Positions 29,680 through 40,006 of a stretch of 64,000 bases of DNA are shown piece after piece. A program made the position numbers and the translations under genes. The DNA comes from Diplonema papillatum. Lineage: Eukaryota > Euglenozoa > Diplonemea > Diplonemida > Diplonemidae. The stretch spans positions 62,001 through 126,000 of the forward strand of contig JAPJBO010000329.1 in NCBI GenBank assembly GCA_030068145.1, read 5' to 3'. Within the stretch, counting starts at the first letter, position 1. Every line of letters starts with the position of its first letter. The notes under the pieces are model-generated. The model made no database searches, had not been told where the DNA came from, and worked only from the letters and a program-made list of their open reading frames with translations.

Positions 29680-29898
29680 TCATCGCAGGTAATTCAAGAT
29701 GGCAGCGGTCCAGCGGTTGGTTAGCGGATCGTCGTATGTCGATTTAACACGCTCAGCAACGAACTTCAGCACCGGCGGCCTTCGTAGAGCGAAATCCTCC
29801 ATCACGTCTTTTACGCTGGGCAGTCCTTGCGGGTAGGCCTCCAGAGCGCTCGAGGCTGCGTTGTGGACCGGGTCATCTTCGAGAAGGACGTGCTGTGC
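29680..29898 (-). CDS. Hypothetical protein, C-terminal exon
   Basis: The minus strand reads HVLLEDDPVHNAASSALEAY, PQGLPSVKDVMEDFALRRPP, VLKFVAERVKSTYDDPLTNR and WTAAILNYLR, then stop at 29680. The composition is that of a globular helical protein. A candidate 3' splice site (ACTGCACAG) sits just before HVLL at about 29899, and upstream of it the frame enters an A-tract and an F1 core, so those residues are not genuine. I do not recognise the family. Confidence 0.5.
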   Translation of the reverse strand, partial: AQHVLLEDDPVHNAASSALEAYPQGLPSVKDVMEDFALRRPPVLKFVAERVKSTYDDPLTNRWTAAILNYLR

Positions 29899-30114
29899 AG
29901 TCGCCGCCTTTTTTTTTAGAGTGAAAGTTCGCTTGAAACTGGTTTCGGCCATTGTCCACATGCCTTACTTACGGTAGGCCCTCCTCAGTATGGTGCCGCA
30001 GTAGGTGACTGTCTGTCTTCTTGGTACCGTATGACCGTCTCTTTTCGTGAATTTGTGGTGCTGTTTTTTGTGTCCTTTTCAGTGCGCGCGCGATCAGCCG
30101 GCTTGCTTCGAGCT

Positions 30115-30345
30115 TTTTTTTAGAGTTAAAGTTCGCTTGAAATTCCGGGGGTTTAGGGTCTCCGTGTGACCCTAAAAGTTCATGAATGGGTTCTCTTAGA
30201 GCAAGAAAGGGCTATGTGGTTACGGGTTGTATATTTAGTGTACGCTTTCGTTATGGCTTATGGCTAGCCATGTCCGGGACTGTTTGTGACCGACACCAAG
30301 TACTTTCCTTCGTGGAGTGAAGTCTTGGGCCCCCCACGTTCTACA
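30115..30345 (+). repeat. Dispersed repeat F1, long reference copy
   Basis: The core is GTTCGCTTGAAATTCCGGGG then TTTAGGGTCTCCGTGTGACC. The long form continues through TATGGCTAGCCATGTCCGGG and TGACCGACACCAAGTAC to CTTGGGCCCCCCACGTTCTA. Long copies are also at 43742-43972, 47476-47690 and 55030-55150 (inverted). Core fragments are at 2884, 9664, 17098, 25336, 25550, 29917, 30530-30640, 34395-34500 and 47118. Confidence 0.85.
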
Positions 30346-30639
30346 AGTTGAGCAGGGGTTGCCTTGTAGCCCGTACCGGTCTGTTGTCCGCGTTTATATG
30401 TATTTTCTCGCAGTGTGGTGCTTGGATTTCGCGGCACTTGCGGTGCTTCATGTGGTGCGGGTTGTTTCCGTCCTAAGATAAGGTTTTTTTTTTTTTTTTT
30501 TGTTAGCGCTACTTGTGGATTAGAACTATTTTTTAGAGTCAAAGTTCGCTTGAAATTCCGGGGGTTTAGGGTCTCCGTGTGACCGTTCATGAATGAGTTC
30601 TCTTAGAGCAAGAAAGGGCTATGTGGTTACGTTTTTAGA

Positions 30640-31069
30640 GTGAAAGTTTTTACCGGGCACCAATCAGCCGATTTTCAACAGTGCAAGCTTTGGATATGCC
30701 GCCCATGGAGCGGAATCAGATTGATGCACTCCACTTAGCGGTCACCTGCTGCCGTCCTTAGATGTGGGACTGGCTCTAGACTTATAGAGAGCCCTGCACG
30801 TACACACAACAGATCAAAGACAGGGGGGAAAGGTGGAAAACGCAGATCAAACGGGAGTAGAACGTGCGCACGCTTATCCGTCTCTTGACTTACTGTGCCG
30901 TGTCGTGAAAGCTGTCGAGGGGCCCCTCCATAGGTTCTCGCATGATTCGTTCGCCTTTGTAACACTATCCGTTTGCAGTCCCTGCGGGGGCCGGGGCGGT
31001 GCTATACCGAATTGGGAATAACACTGTGACAACAGCCTCCAGGCGTCCTCCCCATTCACCCCCACCTGC
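30640..31069. other. No gene recognised
   Basis: Unassigned sequence between F1 and F3 copies. Confidence 0.3.
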
Positions 31070-31375
31070 GGAAAAAAATACTCGACGTAGCTGCTTCGAC
31101 TCCGAATGGAAGGGGGGAAATATAGAGGTAAGGGGCAAATACAATACAAACACAATCTGATTTGTTCTTCGCTTACACCACCGTGTGTTGCTTTCTCACT
31201 CAGGACTTTGACCTGTTGTGTTTGTGTGATTTGTCGTGTAGGGGTAGACCCGCATGACCTCACGTCCGTTCAACACGTGGTTCGGTAGTTACAGCACTTG
31301 GGATCCCTTCTGTTCTTTGTCGGGCAGCATCGTCGAGCATTTCCTTTCAAGCTGGCGCTTATGTAAAAAATAAAA
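31070..31375 (+). repeat. F3, full-length copy
   Basis: It is complete from ATACTCGACGTAGCTGC to GGCGCTTATGTAAAA, including ACAGCACTTGGGATCCC, which is the point disrupted in the copy at 44255-44625. Confidence 0.8.
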
Positions 31376-32285
31376 AGCACGCTCGCCTAGGGTTGGATCC
31401 TCTGTCAAGTTTTACTTCTTCTCCGTTTTATTTTCTCTTCCAGCGAGCACCCGTGGATACGATATTCCTGGGATGTTCGCGGGCGGGGCTTGTGACGGCG
31501 TCGGCGGTGGCAGCTCTCGGTGTAGCCAGACGGGCGAGTGGCTGTTCTGTGAAAGAAAACGCTGTGCACGCTTACGCCTGGCACCCAATTCCGATGCAAC
31601 CTGTGGATCCAGTTTGCCGACTTCCCTTCCCTACATTGTTCTGTCGGCCAGAGGCTTTTAGCCTAGGAGACCTATTGCGGTTAACGGTACGGCCCGATGC
31701 AAGAGAATGCGATCTCCCCTGCTTTTTCCATGCACATCCACAAGGCACCCTACTACACGAAGAAAGTGCAGCTTTCCAGGATAGTTAACCCTGTCCCCGC
31801 GTGAAGCGTTTCATGGGTCAACCCTTCCTTCAAAAAGAGACGACTGCATGTCTCGCGTGGGGTACTGTGTACACTTCCGTCGAGCAGTCACCGGAGGCTA
31901 CAGTAAGCGCGGATCGTCCGTATCCTCTGGAACTGCATCGAATTGCCATCTTCTTCGAATGAGACGCAAATAGAAAAGATTTGTTTGTGCTTTGTGCGTG
32001 TCGGTTGATCGCCCTTTATTTCCTGTGTCATTTGAGGTAAGGAATTAATTCTGATCAACCACCGGAACACGCGGCCGGCGTCTTTTCAGCCTCCACACGT
32101 ACATTGAAGCGGCAACCCGCAAGATTGTTTGTGCGCACTTCCTTCAAACCTGTTTTGTTCATCTAACGGGAGTGAGGATAGTACGCTGCCATCGATCGGT
32201 TCTTTTTTTTTTTGTTCTTGACAAATTGCGTTTGTTAGACACAAAAAAAAAGGGGAGGGTAAAGGGAGCGGAAGACTCCGTAAAG
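31376..32285. other. No gene recognised; repeat F10 at 32095-32235
   Basis: F10 (TGTGCGCACTTCCTTCAAAC, then AGTGAGGATAGTACGCTGCC, then a T tract) recurs at 44628-44745. A further weak relative is near 59038. Confidence 0.5.
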
Positions 32286-32289
32286 GGAC

Positions 32290-32741
32290 CGGCCCTCTCC
32301 ACCTAAAGGTAGACAAAGGCGACGCCGACTGCATTGGGTGCTGGGGAAACGACGCGTGCTTGCAGACCGTATAAAGAAGGCTACGCGTACGAGTTGAACT
32401 GGGTTGGCCAGGCTCAGTGCGTCGAGAAGGACTCGTGCAACAAGATCGAGCGCACGGACGTCACGTGCTTTTTGAACGACGACAGCAAGCCGGTTTGCTA
32501 CCAAAACTGCAAGAAGAGGGAGGGAGACGAGGGCGGGCAAAAGATATCCGAAAGCGAAACTTTTCTTCGTTTTGTTGAAACGCCTGCGCCCGCAACACCA
32601 TTCCAAAATCTCAAAGGAGGTAAATGGGCCGTAGCTGCACACGAAACGCAGTGTGATGGACCATTCTTCGGAGGGGCTCACGCACTCAAAGTTCGACATA
32701 TACGCACATGCGATAGTTCAAAGGAGGTAAATGGGCCGTAG
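32290..32741 (+). CDS. Cysteine-rich exon candidate
   Basis: The plus-strand frame reads CRPYKEGYAYELNWVGQAQC, VEKDSCNKIERTDVTCFLND and DSKPVCYQNCKKR, with six to seven cysteines in about 55 residues, as in secreted or extracellular disulfide-rich modules. No signal peptide is visible, so it would be an internal exon of about 32370-32590. The tail after KISESETFLRFVETPAPATP enters a short repeat (TGGGCCGTAGCYGCACACG) present twice, at 32627 and 32732. The family is not recognised. Confidence 0.4.
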
Positions 32742-33334
32742 CCGCACACGAAACGCAGGAGAATCTGGGTTTAATGGCGATAGTGAGGAGTCATCGGCCA
32801 TGCCGATGAGTACCACACTATGCCTGCCTTTCGTGACGTGACACCCGAGGGGTCACTCTTGGCGCGCTTTCGTCGTGGCGACGCTGGTAGCTTGCGACAA
32901 GTTCGTAGTCAGATCCGGAATCGGAGTCCTCGTTCTCTCGCTTCCGGAGAGCGGCACGGCGAGATGCGGCCTTTGAGATTTCGCAACTGGCAGTCTCCTC
33001 CTCCTTAAGTATTTCCTACAAAGCGGTGACCGCACTACCCTGAACCCAAATCCTGGACGTGGTTTCAGGTGGCAAATTTGGCAAATGATCATGATCAGAA
33101 GGTCCTACTTGGGCGGTTCAGTTTCCTCACACATCGCATGTGCGCGAAGGACCTGTTTTCGCCTTCTGGCGGATACCAGGTCGGGTTCAAAGGTTTGCCG
33201 ACTCCCGAAGAGGAATCTCGGGTGCTACCCGCGGCTCCTGATTTCTTCCAGGCCTTCTTGCATGCTGTGCCCGCAATGAAGTGTCAGCTTGGAACTGTTA
33301 CGAACAAGAGGAATCCAACTGGCTAATTAAACCA
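32742..33334. repeat. Pieces of F8, F4 and F2
   Basis: An F8 fragment (GTGACACCCGAGGGGTCACT and CGCGCTTTCGTCGTGG) is at 32800-32895, an F4 end at 32985-33025 and F2 at 33026-33142. 33143-33334 is unassigned. Confidence 0.6.
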
Positions 33335-33413
33335 CAGCATTTTCATCACAGCGGCGGCGAGTGGAATGTGACTTCTGCCCAGTGCCCTGAATGTCAACGC
33401 TGAGAGATCAGGT

Positions 33414-33473
<60 letters not shown>

Positions 33474-33655
33474 TTCTAATTAAAGACGCGCATGAATGGA
33501 CCAATGAGATTCCTTCTGTCCCTACCTACTATCTGGCGAAACAGTCAAGGGAACGGACTTGAAACTGTCAGCGGGGAAAGAAGACCCTGTTTAGTTTGAC
33601 TCTAATTTGACTTTGTGCAGTGACACGAGACGTGTAGAATGGGTGGGTGGGCCTA
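33335..33655 (+). rRNA. 28S rRNA fragment (domains IV-V)
   Basis: GGCGGGAGTAACTATGACTC, CTTAAGGTAGCCAAATGCC and GGGGAAAGAAGACCCTGTT are universal large-subunit rRNA segments in the correct order. There is local divergence in between (for example GCGAAACAGTCAAGGGAACG lacks several nucleotides), so this is a decayed fragment. No neighbouring 18S or 5.8S is present. Confidence 0.88.
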
Positions 33656-33835
33656 TGAACAAACACCATCCAATTGCATCAAACCTTGCGATTCAAACTC
33701 GAGAAGATATGCGACGCTCGTTCTCGGACCAGGATTTCAAACGGAGCATCGATCGAGTAAGTGTTCTTTGCACCGCCACAATCTAGACTGTTTCTTGTAG
33801 TAAGCGGTCGGTTTTTTGAAGTCTCCGTTTGACTT

Positions 33836-34240
33836 GTGAGGCGGGGGGAATTGCAAGAACCTGCTTGGAATGGATATGTGCTCAACACCGCACTGGTCCC
33901 GTCTGCGCCGTGTTCCGGTGCTTTAAGCCACGGACACAGAAGGCGGACCATCACCAGCGCGGAAACTGAGTGTCTGCAGACAGGACAGCGGTGTGAGTCT
34001 GGTTTGTCAGGCCGCTGTTCGTAGCTCGTCACAGCCAGGACCACCCGTGCTACCAGAGCACAGGCGAATCCGTCACAACCGTGAGGCGGGGGGAGTTGCA
34101 AGAACGTGCTTGGAATGGGTATGTGCTCATCACTGCGCCCTTTTTAGCCACGGACACATAAGGCGGACCATCATCAGCGCGGAACCTGAGTGTCTGCAGA
34201 CAGGACAGCGGTGTGAGTCTGGTTTGTCGTAGCTCGTTCC
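33836..34240 (+). repeat. Dispersed repeat F6, tandem pair
   Basis: F6 includes TTGCAAGAACGTGCTTGGAA, then CAGCGCGGAACCTGAGTGTC, then GACAGCGGTGTGAGTCTGG. The second copy (34082-34240) has an internal deletion. Further copies are at 50127-50335 and, inverted, between the endonuclease fragments at 55.1-57.0 kb. Confidence 0.8.
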
Positions 34241-34856
34241 CAGGCGAATCCGTCACGGGGAGAAGGCCCCTGCAACCGTGTCTGAGCAATCAGTTAAAAT
34301 ACTCAGGGCACTCGCCCTGATTGTGACTGCGACTCGCTAGGCACTGACTTGGCTTCTTTTTACGGTGGCAATCGTGAGGCGGGGGAAGGGGGGTTTTCCT
34401 ATTTGGTGTACACTTTCGTTACGGGCTATGGGACTGTTTGTGGCCGACACCAAGTACATTCGTTCGAGGAGTGTAGTCTTGGGCCCCCAACGTTCTACTT
34501 TTTCTAGAAACCGGTATTTTCGTCCTTTTTGTGGGCTTTGGTTCAGGAAACAAAGGGGTGCTTTCTTTCTTCTCGTCCTCTTTCGTGCTGCTTGTTTGAA
34601 ATCCATTGAAAACAAAGGGCAAGATATTAGACTGGGTCTTGTTGTTGTTTTTTGGCATCATCACGCGTCGAATTGAGGGAATCTATACTGTTGTTTTTTG
34701 TGTTTTTTTTCCGACGATCCCGTGGGGACGCACAGATTGGTGTCCTTCGACCTTTTGTTTGTTTTGTGAGGTTAAGATTGGTGCGTGCTATGCGGTCGGC
34801 GGAGGCTGGGGTACAAAGCTATTGCTGTATCGGGGCTAGAACTAAAGCATGCGTGC
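34241..34856. other. No gene recognised; F1 piece at 34395-34500
   Basis: It holds only the F1 long-form middle (GGCCGACACCAAGTACATTC) and T-rich sequence. Confidence 0.4.
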
Positions 34857-34864
34857 GCCGAGAT

Positions 34865-35162
34865 CAGGGCTTACGCTCCGTTTTCGGTCTCAGAGAAAAT
34901 ACGTATGGTCCACGTGTGGGCGCTCAAGGTTCGAGGGGGAAAAGACCTTTCGCCTTATGTGCGACCGCAAAAGAAATAGCGTCGCTACTGGGACTTGGCG
35001 ACACCTGGCTGTGCGGCCTTGACCACTAGTGGGCCTAGACTCCCCTGCATGTGGACCAATAAATCAAAATCCACATGTGGTACCTGTGGATCCATCCACA
35101 CGTGGGGGAACAAAATCCAAAAAGAATTAACGTGTGGAAATCCACGTGGAGCGTAAGCCCTG
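34865..35162 (-). mobile_element. hAT-like miniature transposon, copy B (298 bp)
   Basis: The termini are CAGGGCTTACGCTCC and GGAGCGTAAGCCCTG. The flanks GCCGAGAT (34857-34864) and GTCGAGAT (35163-35170) form an 8-bp duplication with one mismatch. The interior matches copy A (9087-9395) in reverse, including TTTTCGGTCTCAGAGAAAAT next to one end and CCACACGTG motifs near the other. Confidence 0.85.
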
Positions 35163-35170
35163 GTCGAGAT

Positions 35171-36409
35171 GCTCACTCCGTTAGCGCTTGGTGCGCAGAC
35201 AGCCTTTGACAACGCAAGCCTACCCCTTGTGGTACCTGCATTTCAAGTTCACACTGCCTTGGGTCCTGTGACGTGGGTGGGGCGGGATCCTTCGGGGGAC
35301 AGATAGAGCGCGGGACGTTTGTCAGTTTCTCCATCCGGCACTCGGTGCAAGACTTCTGTTTGGATCTGGCCGTGTCAGCTGCGAAGGGTTTTGGCCCCGT
35401 GCAACAGCTGGTCTTTGCAGAGGCGGCAGGATGTGGTCCGGGAATCTTCGGATGTTTGGGCAGTATGCTGCCATATGGACACAGAATGATGCCCCTTATG
35501 CATGTTTGATGTCATCGGGTCTTCTTCAAAGGGAACACAGCATGGTGCCACATGTTTCCAGCGCTGCTTTGTGGATTAGAAGGCTTTCTTTCGTTATCGG
35601 CAGCTTCCTTTCGTTCCCATCATCAAGAACGGAGCTCAAGGCTCGACAAGCTGGAAATAAAGCAGGTCTGGGGTCCTGACCCATGATTCCCCAATATGGG
35701 CCCAGAGTGGCTAATTTCCCCTCTCGCAAAGTGAGCTATCTTTTTCAAAACTACACACGAGTCGGCAAGGGGGTGTGCCCCTTGCAGTGCAGCACACTAC
35801 GTCACCGCGAGGAGTGTGGGGTCGTTTGCTGATTTTCGAAGAGAGCGGTAAATGAGTGGCCTCCTTTCATATTGAGAGTGCGTCTGCACCACATGCCTAC
35901 GTCACGCTGCCTCCTCAACGTCTAAACAGCCCCTTCTGCGCCCTGTACATACCACCTACACACACACACCACGTGCACCACCTCTACACGGTTGATCCTG
36001 TATAGAGAGGTGGTGTGCATACCACCGGGCATACACCGATGCATTACCGTCCCATATTGGGCCATATTGGGGTCCCACGGCGCACTCGCTTTCCGGATGC
36101 ACATTTTTTGCACGCGTTTTGGTAGACCTGCACGACACACCTAGCAAGCGCCTTCGGCGCGTCAAGTTGAAATCCTTACGTTTCTGAGCGAACTCCACAT
36201 ATCCACTCGCCAAAAGCGAGGTTGGAGGGGAAAACGCAAGCCCCCTTTTTGTACTCCCCCTTCGGAGGGATGCCAACCCTCTTTAGCTCCAGCTTCTGAG
36301 GCTGAACTCCACTCGACTACACACAAATAACTGTGTGCAGGCAATTTGGCACGTTCGGTCAAGAAATTGAAGTATGATCAACCCTATACGGACGGGGGAC
36401 ACACGTATG
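35171..36409. other. No gene recognised; hairpin at 35975-36021
   Basis: GCACCACCTCT pairs with AGAGGTGGTGTGC across a short loop. At 36275-36310 lies a CCAGCTTCTGAGGCTG terminus related to the foldback element at 21398. A terminus like AACCACATACGGACG (AACCCTATACGGACGGG) is near 36376. Confidence 0.45.
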
Positions 36410-36570
36410 TCAAAAAAGAATAGGCGTGTGTTTGTTTGTACGTGCCGGGGGAGGACTAGCCTGCTAGTGGATGATAGTGAGTGAATATGCTCGTTAGGCT
36501 AATCTTCTCCCAAACACGCTGCCAGCGTTCTCTTTCGTGTTTACAATGCATTGTTACTACAAAAAAGTCA
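36410..36570 (+). repeat. Dispersed repeat F7
   Basis: Closely matches 24715-24880, including the GAGGACTAGCCTGCTAG and TTAGGCTAATCTTCTCCC arms. Confidence 0.8.
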
Positions 36571-36961
36571 AACCCGGAGCTGGAGTTCAGACACTGCGCC
36601 TTCAGGATGAAGACACGGCGGAAAGGAGCACTGTTTGCCGCTGGGAAAAGATGTGCTTCCAACCCTTTGCCAAGGGGTCCGTTTTGGCGTTTTGAATTTG
36701 CTCCGTAGTTTCCCGAGAAGGCTTCGTCAACACCCCCATAATACCCCTCCGTCCGTAAGGGGTTAAAGAAAGAACAACGTTTCGAGAGAGAGAGAAAGAA
36801 AGAGAGAGAGTGTGTGTGTGTGCGTATGTGTGTGTGTGTGTTGCGGACCCGTTTTAACGTGGTGCCTTCCTGTACGAGAGACGTCCACGCTGTGTGTGTG
36901 TGTGTGTGATCTCAGTATTGGGTAACCCCTGAGCGGAGTCTAGCCCAGTTGCGCAATGCAC
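36571..36961. other. No gene recognised; GA/GT microsatellites 36786-36910
   Basis: (GA)n passes into (GT)n, with a second (GT)n at 36891-36909. They lie just downstream of the retroelement stop. Confidence 0.5.
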
Positions 36962-39697
36962 CTACGTAACTGCTGATGCACCAGCCGGCCGCTCGCGGTG
37001 GTTGCGACGTACACGGAAATGCAGCCTCGACTGGCATTGGTTTCCTTCTTCGTGATTTGCATGTTGCTGTCTACAGCAGGTGTCCGGGGGTATTCGCCTT
37101 CTCGTACATGTGGTGCAGCGCGGGGCGTCATGCTTAGTACATCTTAAGGCCGCATTGACATTCCGTCTCGTTGGCGGGTGAGATCGTTGACTGGGAGGGT
37201 CTTCTCGTCCTCTCCCCTTCCACTCTGCTGTTTCCTTCCAGGTCGCCTCGTAGTATCGCTCGGGTTGGATACTGGCTGCCCACCTTTCGTGGGCCTTGAC
37301 AAACGGATTCGGGGTTGTTCCTTCCGTGTCGGATGCGCCCCGGCTCATCGATCGTAGCACTGCCTCCGTCTGCGGTGAGAGCACGGCTCGGCACGATACG
37401 CCCTGCATTACCCCACCGCCCAGGGCCGTAGCGCTCGTCACGTTCGCAACGCGTCCAGGGTGCCAGGCTGTGCCGTAAATCCGCGCGGCCGTGTTTGCTA
37501 GCGTGTGCAGGGTTCGGGCCTTTGCCAGCGCACTCCGTCTGTACGCTTCGTACTGCGCCATGATGGTGCTCACCTCTCCAGATGTCTGCGCTTGCACCTG
37601 GTCCATCGCCGCGTTGCTCAGCGCGTCGGCGTCGGTGTTGCGGTCACGCGCGACATGCTCCAGGTTGAACTTGAACCGTGGCGCGAGGGCTCCCATGGTC
37701 GCCGTCGCCTGCAGGAGGTACGGCCGCAGGATCGGCTTGCACTGCGCTGTCTTCTTCATCGTGCCGATCACTACCTTCGAATCACCTCGGACCGTTACGG
37801 GTCCTTGCACGCTCGGGGGCTGCTCCCCGAGCAAGTGCAAGCCCCCGACCAGAGCGCTAAACTCTGCCACGTTGTTGGTCGTTCGGCCTAGGGGGACGAT
37901 GACCTCCGCGATCTTCTTCCCATCTTCGTATACAACCGCGCCAGCACCTGCCACAGCCAACGCGGTGCCGTTTTGCCTCGACCCGCCATCGAAGTACAGA
38001 CACAGGCCCGACTGCGCTTCGCTTGGTGGGAGGATCTCCCGGGCTGTCGTTGTTTTGGTCTTCCGCATTGTGGGTGGCTGGATTCGCCGATCCGACACGT
38101 CCGGCAGCCGTTCTCCCGTCGTGAGCTCAAAGTCGACGGCTAGCTCTAAGAACGTCACCGTGTGTTCGGATCCGATATGTGCCCAGCACAACTTGCCGAT
38201 CCACCAGTGTAGCGCCTTCCAGAGCGCCTCAGTCTGCTTCCATTGCTGCGAAACCGTCCCCACTTCGATTGTCGGCATGGATATCCTTCTCGGGCACGGT
38301 GTCGTCCATCCCCATGGATATTGGGCTAAGCGGTGGTGGCGTGACGTCTCTTGTGCTCTGTCGTCGCGTATTTGACGAGCACGCAGTACTGCAAGGAAGA
38401 AACGCTGCAGGTTTCCGACGAAAGCACACGCTCGTACATGATCCAGGGGGATCGGCTGCGCTGCCGCATCGACCCCATGCCTGTAGAGAGGCGCTATTCC
38501 GCACATGCTAAGGCAGGTTGGCCACGTTGTCCTGTCTGTGGTGACCATGCCGTGCTCTTCCCGCACATCCTTCCATGCCTCACACATCCACCATAGGTGC
38601 GCCACCGTTTCCCCCTCTTCGTCGTTACAATACGGGCAGGGCCTTCTCTGCCCTGTGCGGCCTGTCGTGGATACTGCCCCTGCGATAATGGACCTCAACA
38701 TTCCTTGCTGGTATCCAGTGATGCCACTATCCGGCGTTTGCAGAAGGTGTCGGGTGACGCTTCCATCCACTCCATGCGCACACCCCCGCATGTCCTCCCT
38801 CCTTCTGCACACGATGGCAAGTTGCTGGCCACGCAGAGCATGGCGCAAGTCGTGCAGCATGACTTTGGTCTCCACCTCAGTCGCGCTCGTCACGTGGAAG
38901 CTCGTCTGCTGCGCGCTCTCGCTGACGTACAAGAGGGTTATCGGGCTGTCCCACGTCCAACCCGCTTGGTTAAGGGCTTCCTGAATCAGGCTGTGCGGCG
39001 AACCTTTTGGCAATTCGTCACGGCGCGTCCACGCCCTTTGCGCGCTCGTTCTGATGTGTTGCCACTTCTGCATCTGCCTGACCCATGCCTTTACACGTAG
39101 ATACGCTGGTGCAGTGTACGGGTCAAGCCGATGTCCGTGGTGGAGCACCTGCATGACCACTTCCACCGCACGTCGGTTGGTGCCGGTCCACAGTGCCGAC
39201 ATGATCAATTGGCGTAGGGTGTATGCTGTTTTGCGGTCCAACGGCATCACTGAAATTCCGTAGTAAAGCTTTGCACCAGCCGTCATGGATGCCAGCTTCT
39301 CTCGTGCCGCTGCGGGTACCGGGAGTCTCTTTACGCGTTGCAGATTTTGTACGGCGCTTCTCCTGCGCTCCTGGATCCTGCTCGACAGTTTGTGCCCCTG
39401 CCCCTTCGCGTGTAGCATCACGCCAAGGCAATCGAAGCTGTCCGCCCTTTTGTAAAACTGCGCGGGTTCCTGCGACTCGAATACGTCTGCGTGTTCCTGC
39501 CAGTCCATGACTTCGATCAGCCAACCATCTGACGTCCCGAATGAGTGACACTTCTTAGGGCACAGCGACAACCCTGTCAGGACAGTGAATCGGATTGTCT
39601 TATTTGCAATCGTCTGAAGAAGGCGGGCTTCTTTGGCGGTGGCTGTGATGTCGTCCACGTATGACCGGGGTTCCCCTTCTCGCTTCACATGCCTCAT
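36962..39697 (-). CDS. LINE-type retroelement polyprotein: partial RT, zinc finger, RNase H
   Basis: A 911-codon frame. Residues 13-16 are the reverse-transcriptase catalytic motif YVDD, followed by the thumb region. C354-x2-C357-x9-H367-x4-C372 is a zf-RVT-type zinc finger. An RNase H domain has all four catalytic acidic residues: D570 (LYFDGGS), E612 (NNVAEFSAL), D639 (VRGDSKV) and D691 (NTDADAL). A basic tail has a cysteine cluster C853, C861, C864, C874, C875. The RT is incomplete: motif A (GIAFDFKKY) lies just upstream (near 39720) in another frame, and the ~70-100 residues that should separate it from YVDD, including motif B, are missing. The Met at 39697 is therefore not a natural start. 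No endonuclease domain is present, so the element is dead on arrival or 5'-truncated. Confidence 0.9.
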   Translation of the reverse strand: MRHVKREGEPRSYVDDITATAKEARLLQTIANKTIRFTVLTGLSLCPKKCHSFGTSDGWLIEVMDWQEHADVFESQEPAQFYKRADSFDCLGVMLHAKGQGHKLSSRIQERRRSAVQNLQRVKRLPVPAAAREKLASMTAGAKLYYGISVMPLDRKTAYTLRQLIMSALWTGTNRRAVEVVMQVLHHGHRLDPYTAPAYLRVKAWVRQMQKWQHIRTSAQRAWTRRDELPKGSPHSLIQEALNQAGWTWDSPITLLYVSESAQQTSFHVTSATEVETKVMLHDLRHALRGQQLAIVCRRREDMRGCAHGVDGSVTRHLLQTPDSGITGYQQGMLRSIIAGAVSTTGRTGQRRPCPYCNDEEGETVAHLWWMCEAWKDVREEHGMVTTDRTTWPTCLSMCGIAPLYRHGVDAAAQPIPLDHVRACAFVGNLQRFFLAVLRARQIRDDRAQETSRHHRLAQYPWGWTTPCPRRISMPTIEVGTVSQQWKQTEALWKALHWWIGKLCWAHIGSEHTVTFLELAVDFELTTGERLPDVSDRRIQPPTMRKTKTTTAREILPPSEAQSGLCLYFDGGSRQNGTALAVAGAGAVVYEDGKKIAEVIVPLGRTTNNVAEFSALVGGLHLLGEQPPSVQGPVTVRGDSKVVIGTMKKTAQCKPILRPYLLQATATMGALAPRFKFNLEHVARDRNTDADALSNAAMDQVQAQTSGEVSTIMAQYEAYRRSALAKARTLHTLANTAARIYGTAWHPGRVANVTSATALGGGVMQGVSCRAVLSPQTEAVLRSMSRGASDTEGTTPNPFVKAHERWAASIQPERYYEATWKETAEWKGRGREDPPSQRSHPPTRRNVNAALRCTKHDAPRCTTCTRRRIPPDTCCRQQHANHEEGNQCQSRLHFRVRRNHRERPAGASAVT

Positions 39698-39829
39698 CCA
39701 TACGCTGATACTTCTTGAAGTCGAAGGCTATTCCAAAAAGGGGGCGTCCGGTAATCCGCGCCTCCTCCAATTCCGCCGCCAGGTGCCAGAATAGATCTTC
39801 TGTGCTGTGTCCGGGTCACGAAGCGGGGA
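39698..39829 (-). pseudogene. RT fingers/palm remnant carrying motif A
   Basis: In a different frame from the 911-codon ORF the minus strand reads DLFWHLAAELEEARITGRPL then FGIAFDFKKY, a typical RT motif A with its catalytic Asp. A stop precedes it near 39830. The frame change plus missing motif B indicates an internal deletion at about 39710. Confidence 0.7.
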
Positions 39830-39909
39830 GCCATTGTCAAACAAAGCTACAGTTCCGGACAGCGCGTGGTCATCACGAGCAGCAAGAAGGGGCGTCAGCT
39901 GTGACGTGA
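39830..39909 (+). pseudogene. Inverted remnant of the retroelement C-terminal tail
   Basis: On the plus strand the frame reads HEAGSHCQTKLQFRTARGHH then EQQEGASAVT and stop. The minus-strand ORF ends HEEGNQCQSRLHFRVRRNHR then ERPAGASAVT and stop. More than half the residues agree without gaps. The tail is thus present in opposite orientation next to the RT remnant. Confidence 0.6.
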
Positions 39910-39951
39910 GGAAGCCTGGGCCATACTCCGCACCAGGGGTTACCCGAATTC

Positions 39952-39952
<1 letters not shown>

Positions 39953-40003
<51 letters not shown>
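39953..40003. repeat. (CA)n microsatellite
   Basis: About 25 uninterrupted CA units separate the inverted tail from the cysteine-cluster fragment. Confidence 0.95.

Positions 40004-40006
<3 letters not shown>

Noticed and set aside
37491-38984. Plus-strand frames of 294 and 159 codons within the LINE
   Set aside because: They lie opposite the 911-codon ORF that has the YVDD, zinc-finger and RNase H motifs.
39953-40003. CA repeat as a telomere-like or regulatory array
   Set aside because: A plain dinucleotide microsatellite; no telomeric TTAGGG/TTTAGGG arrays occur in the window.
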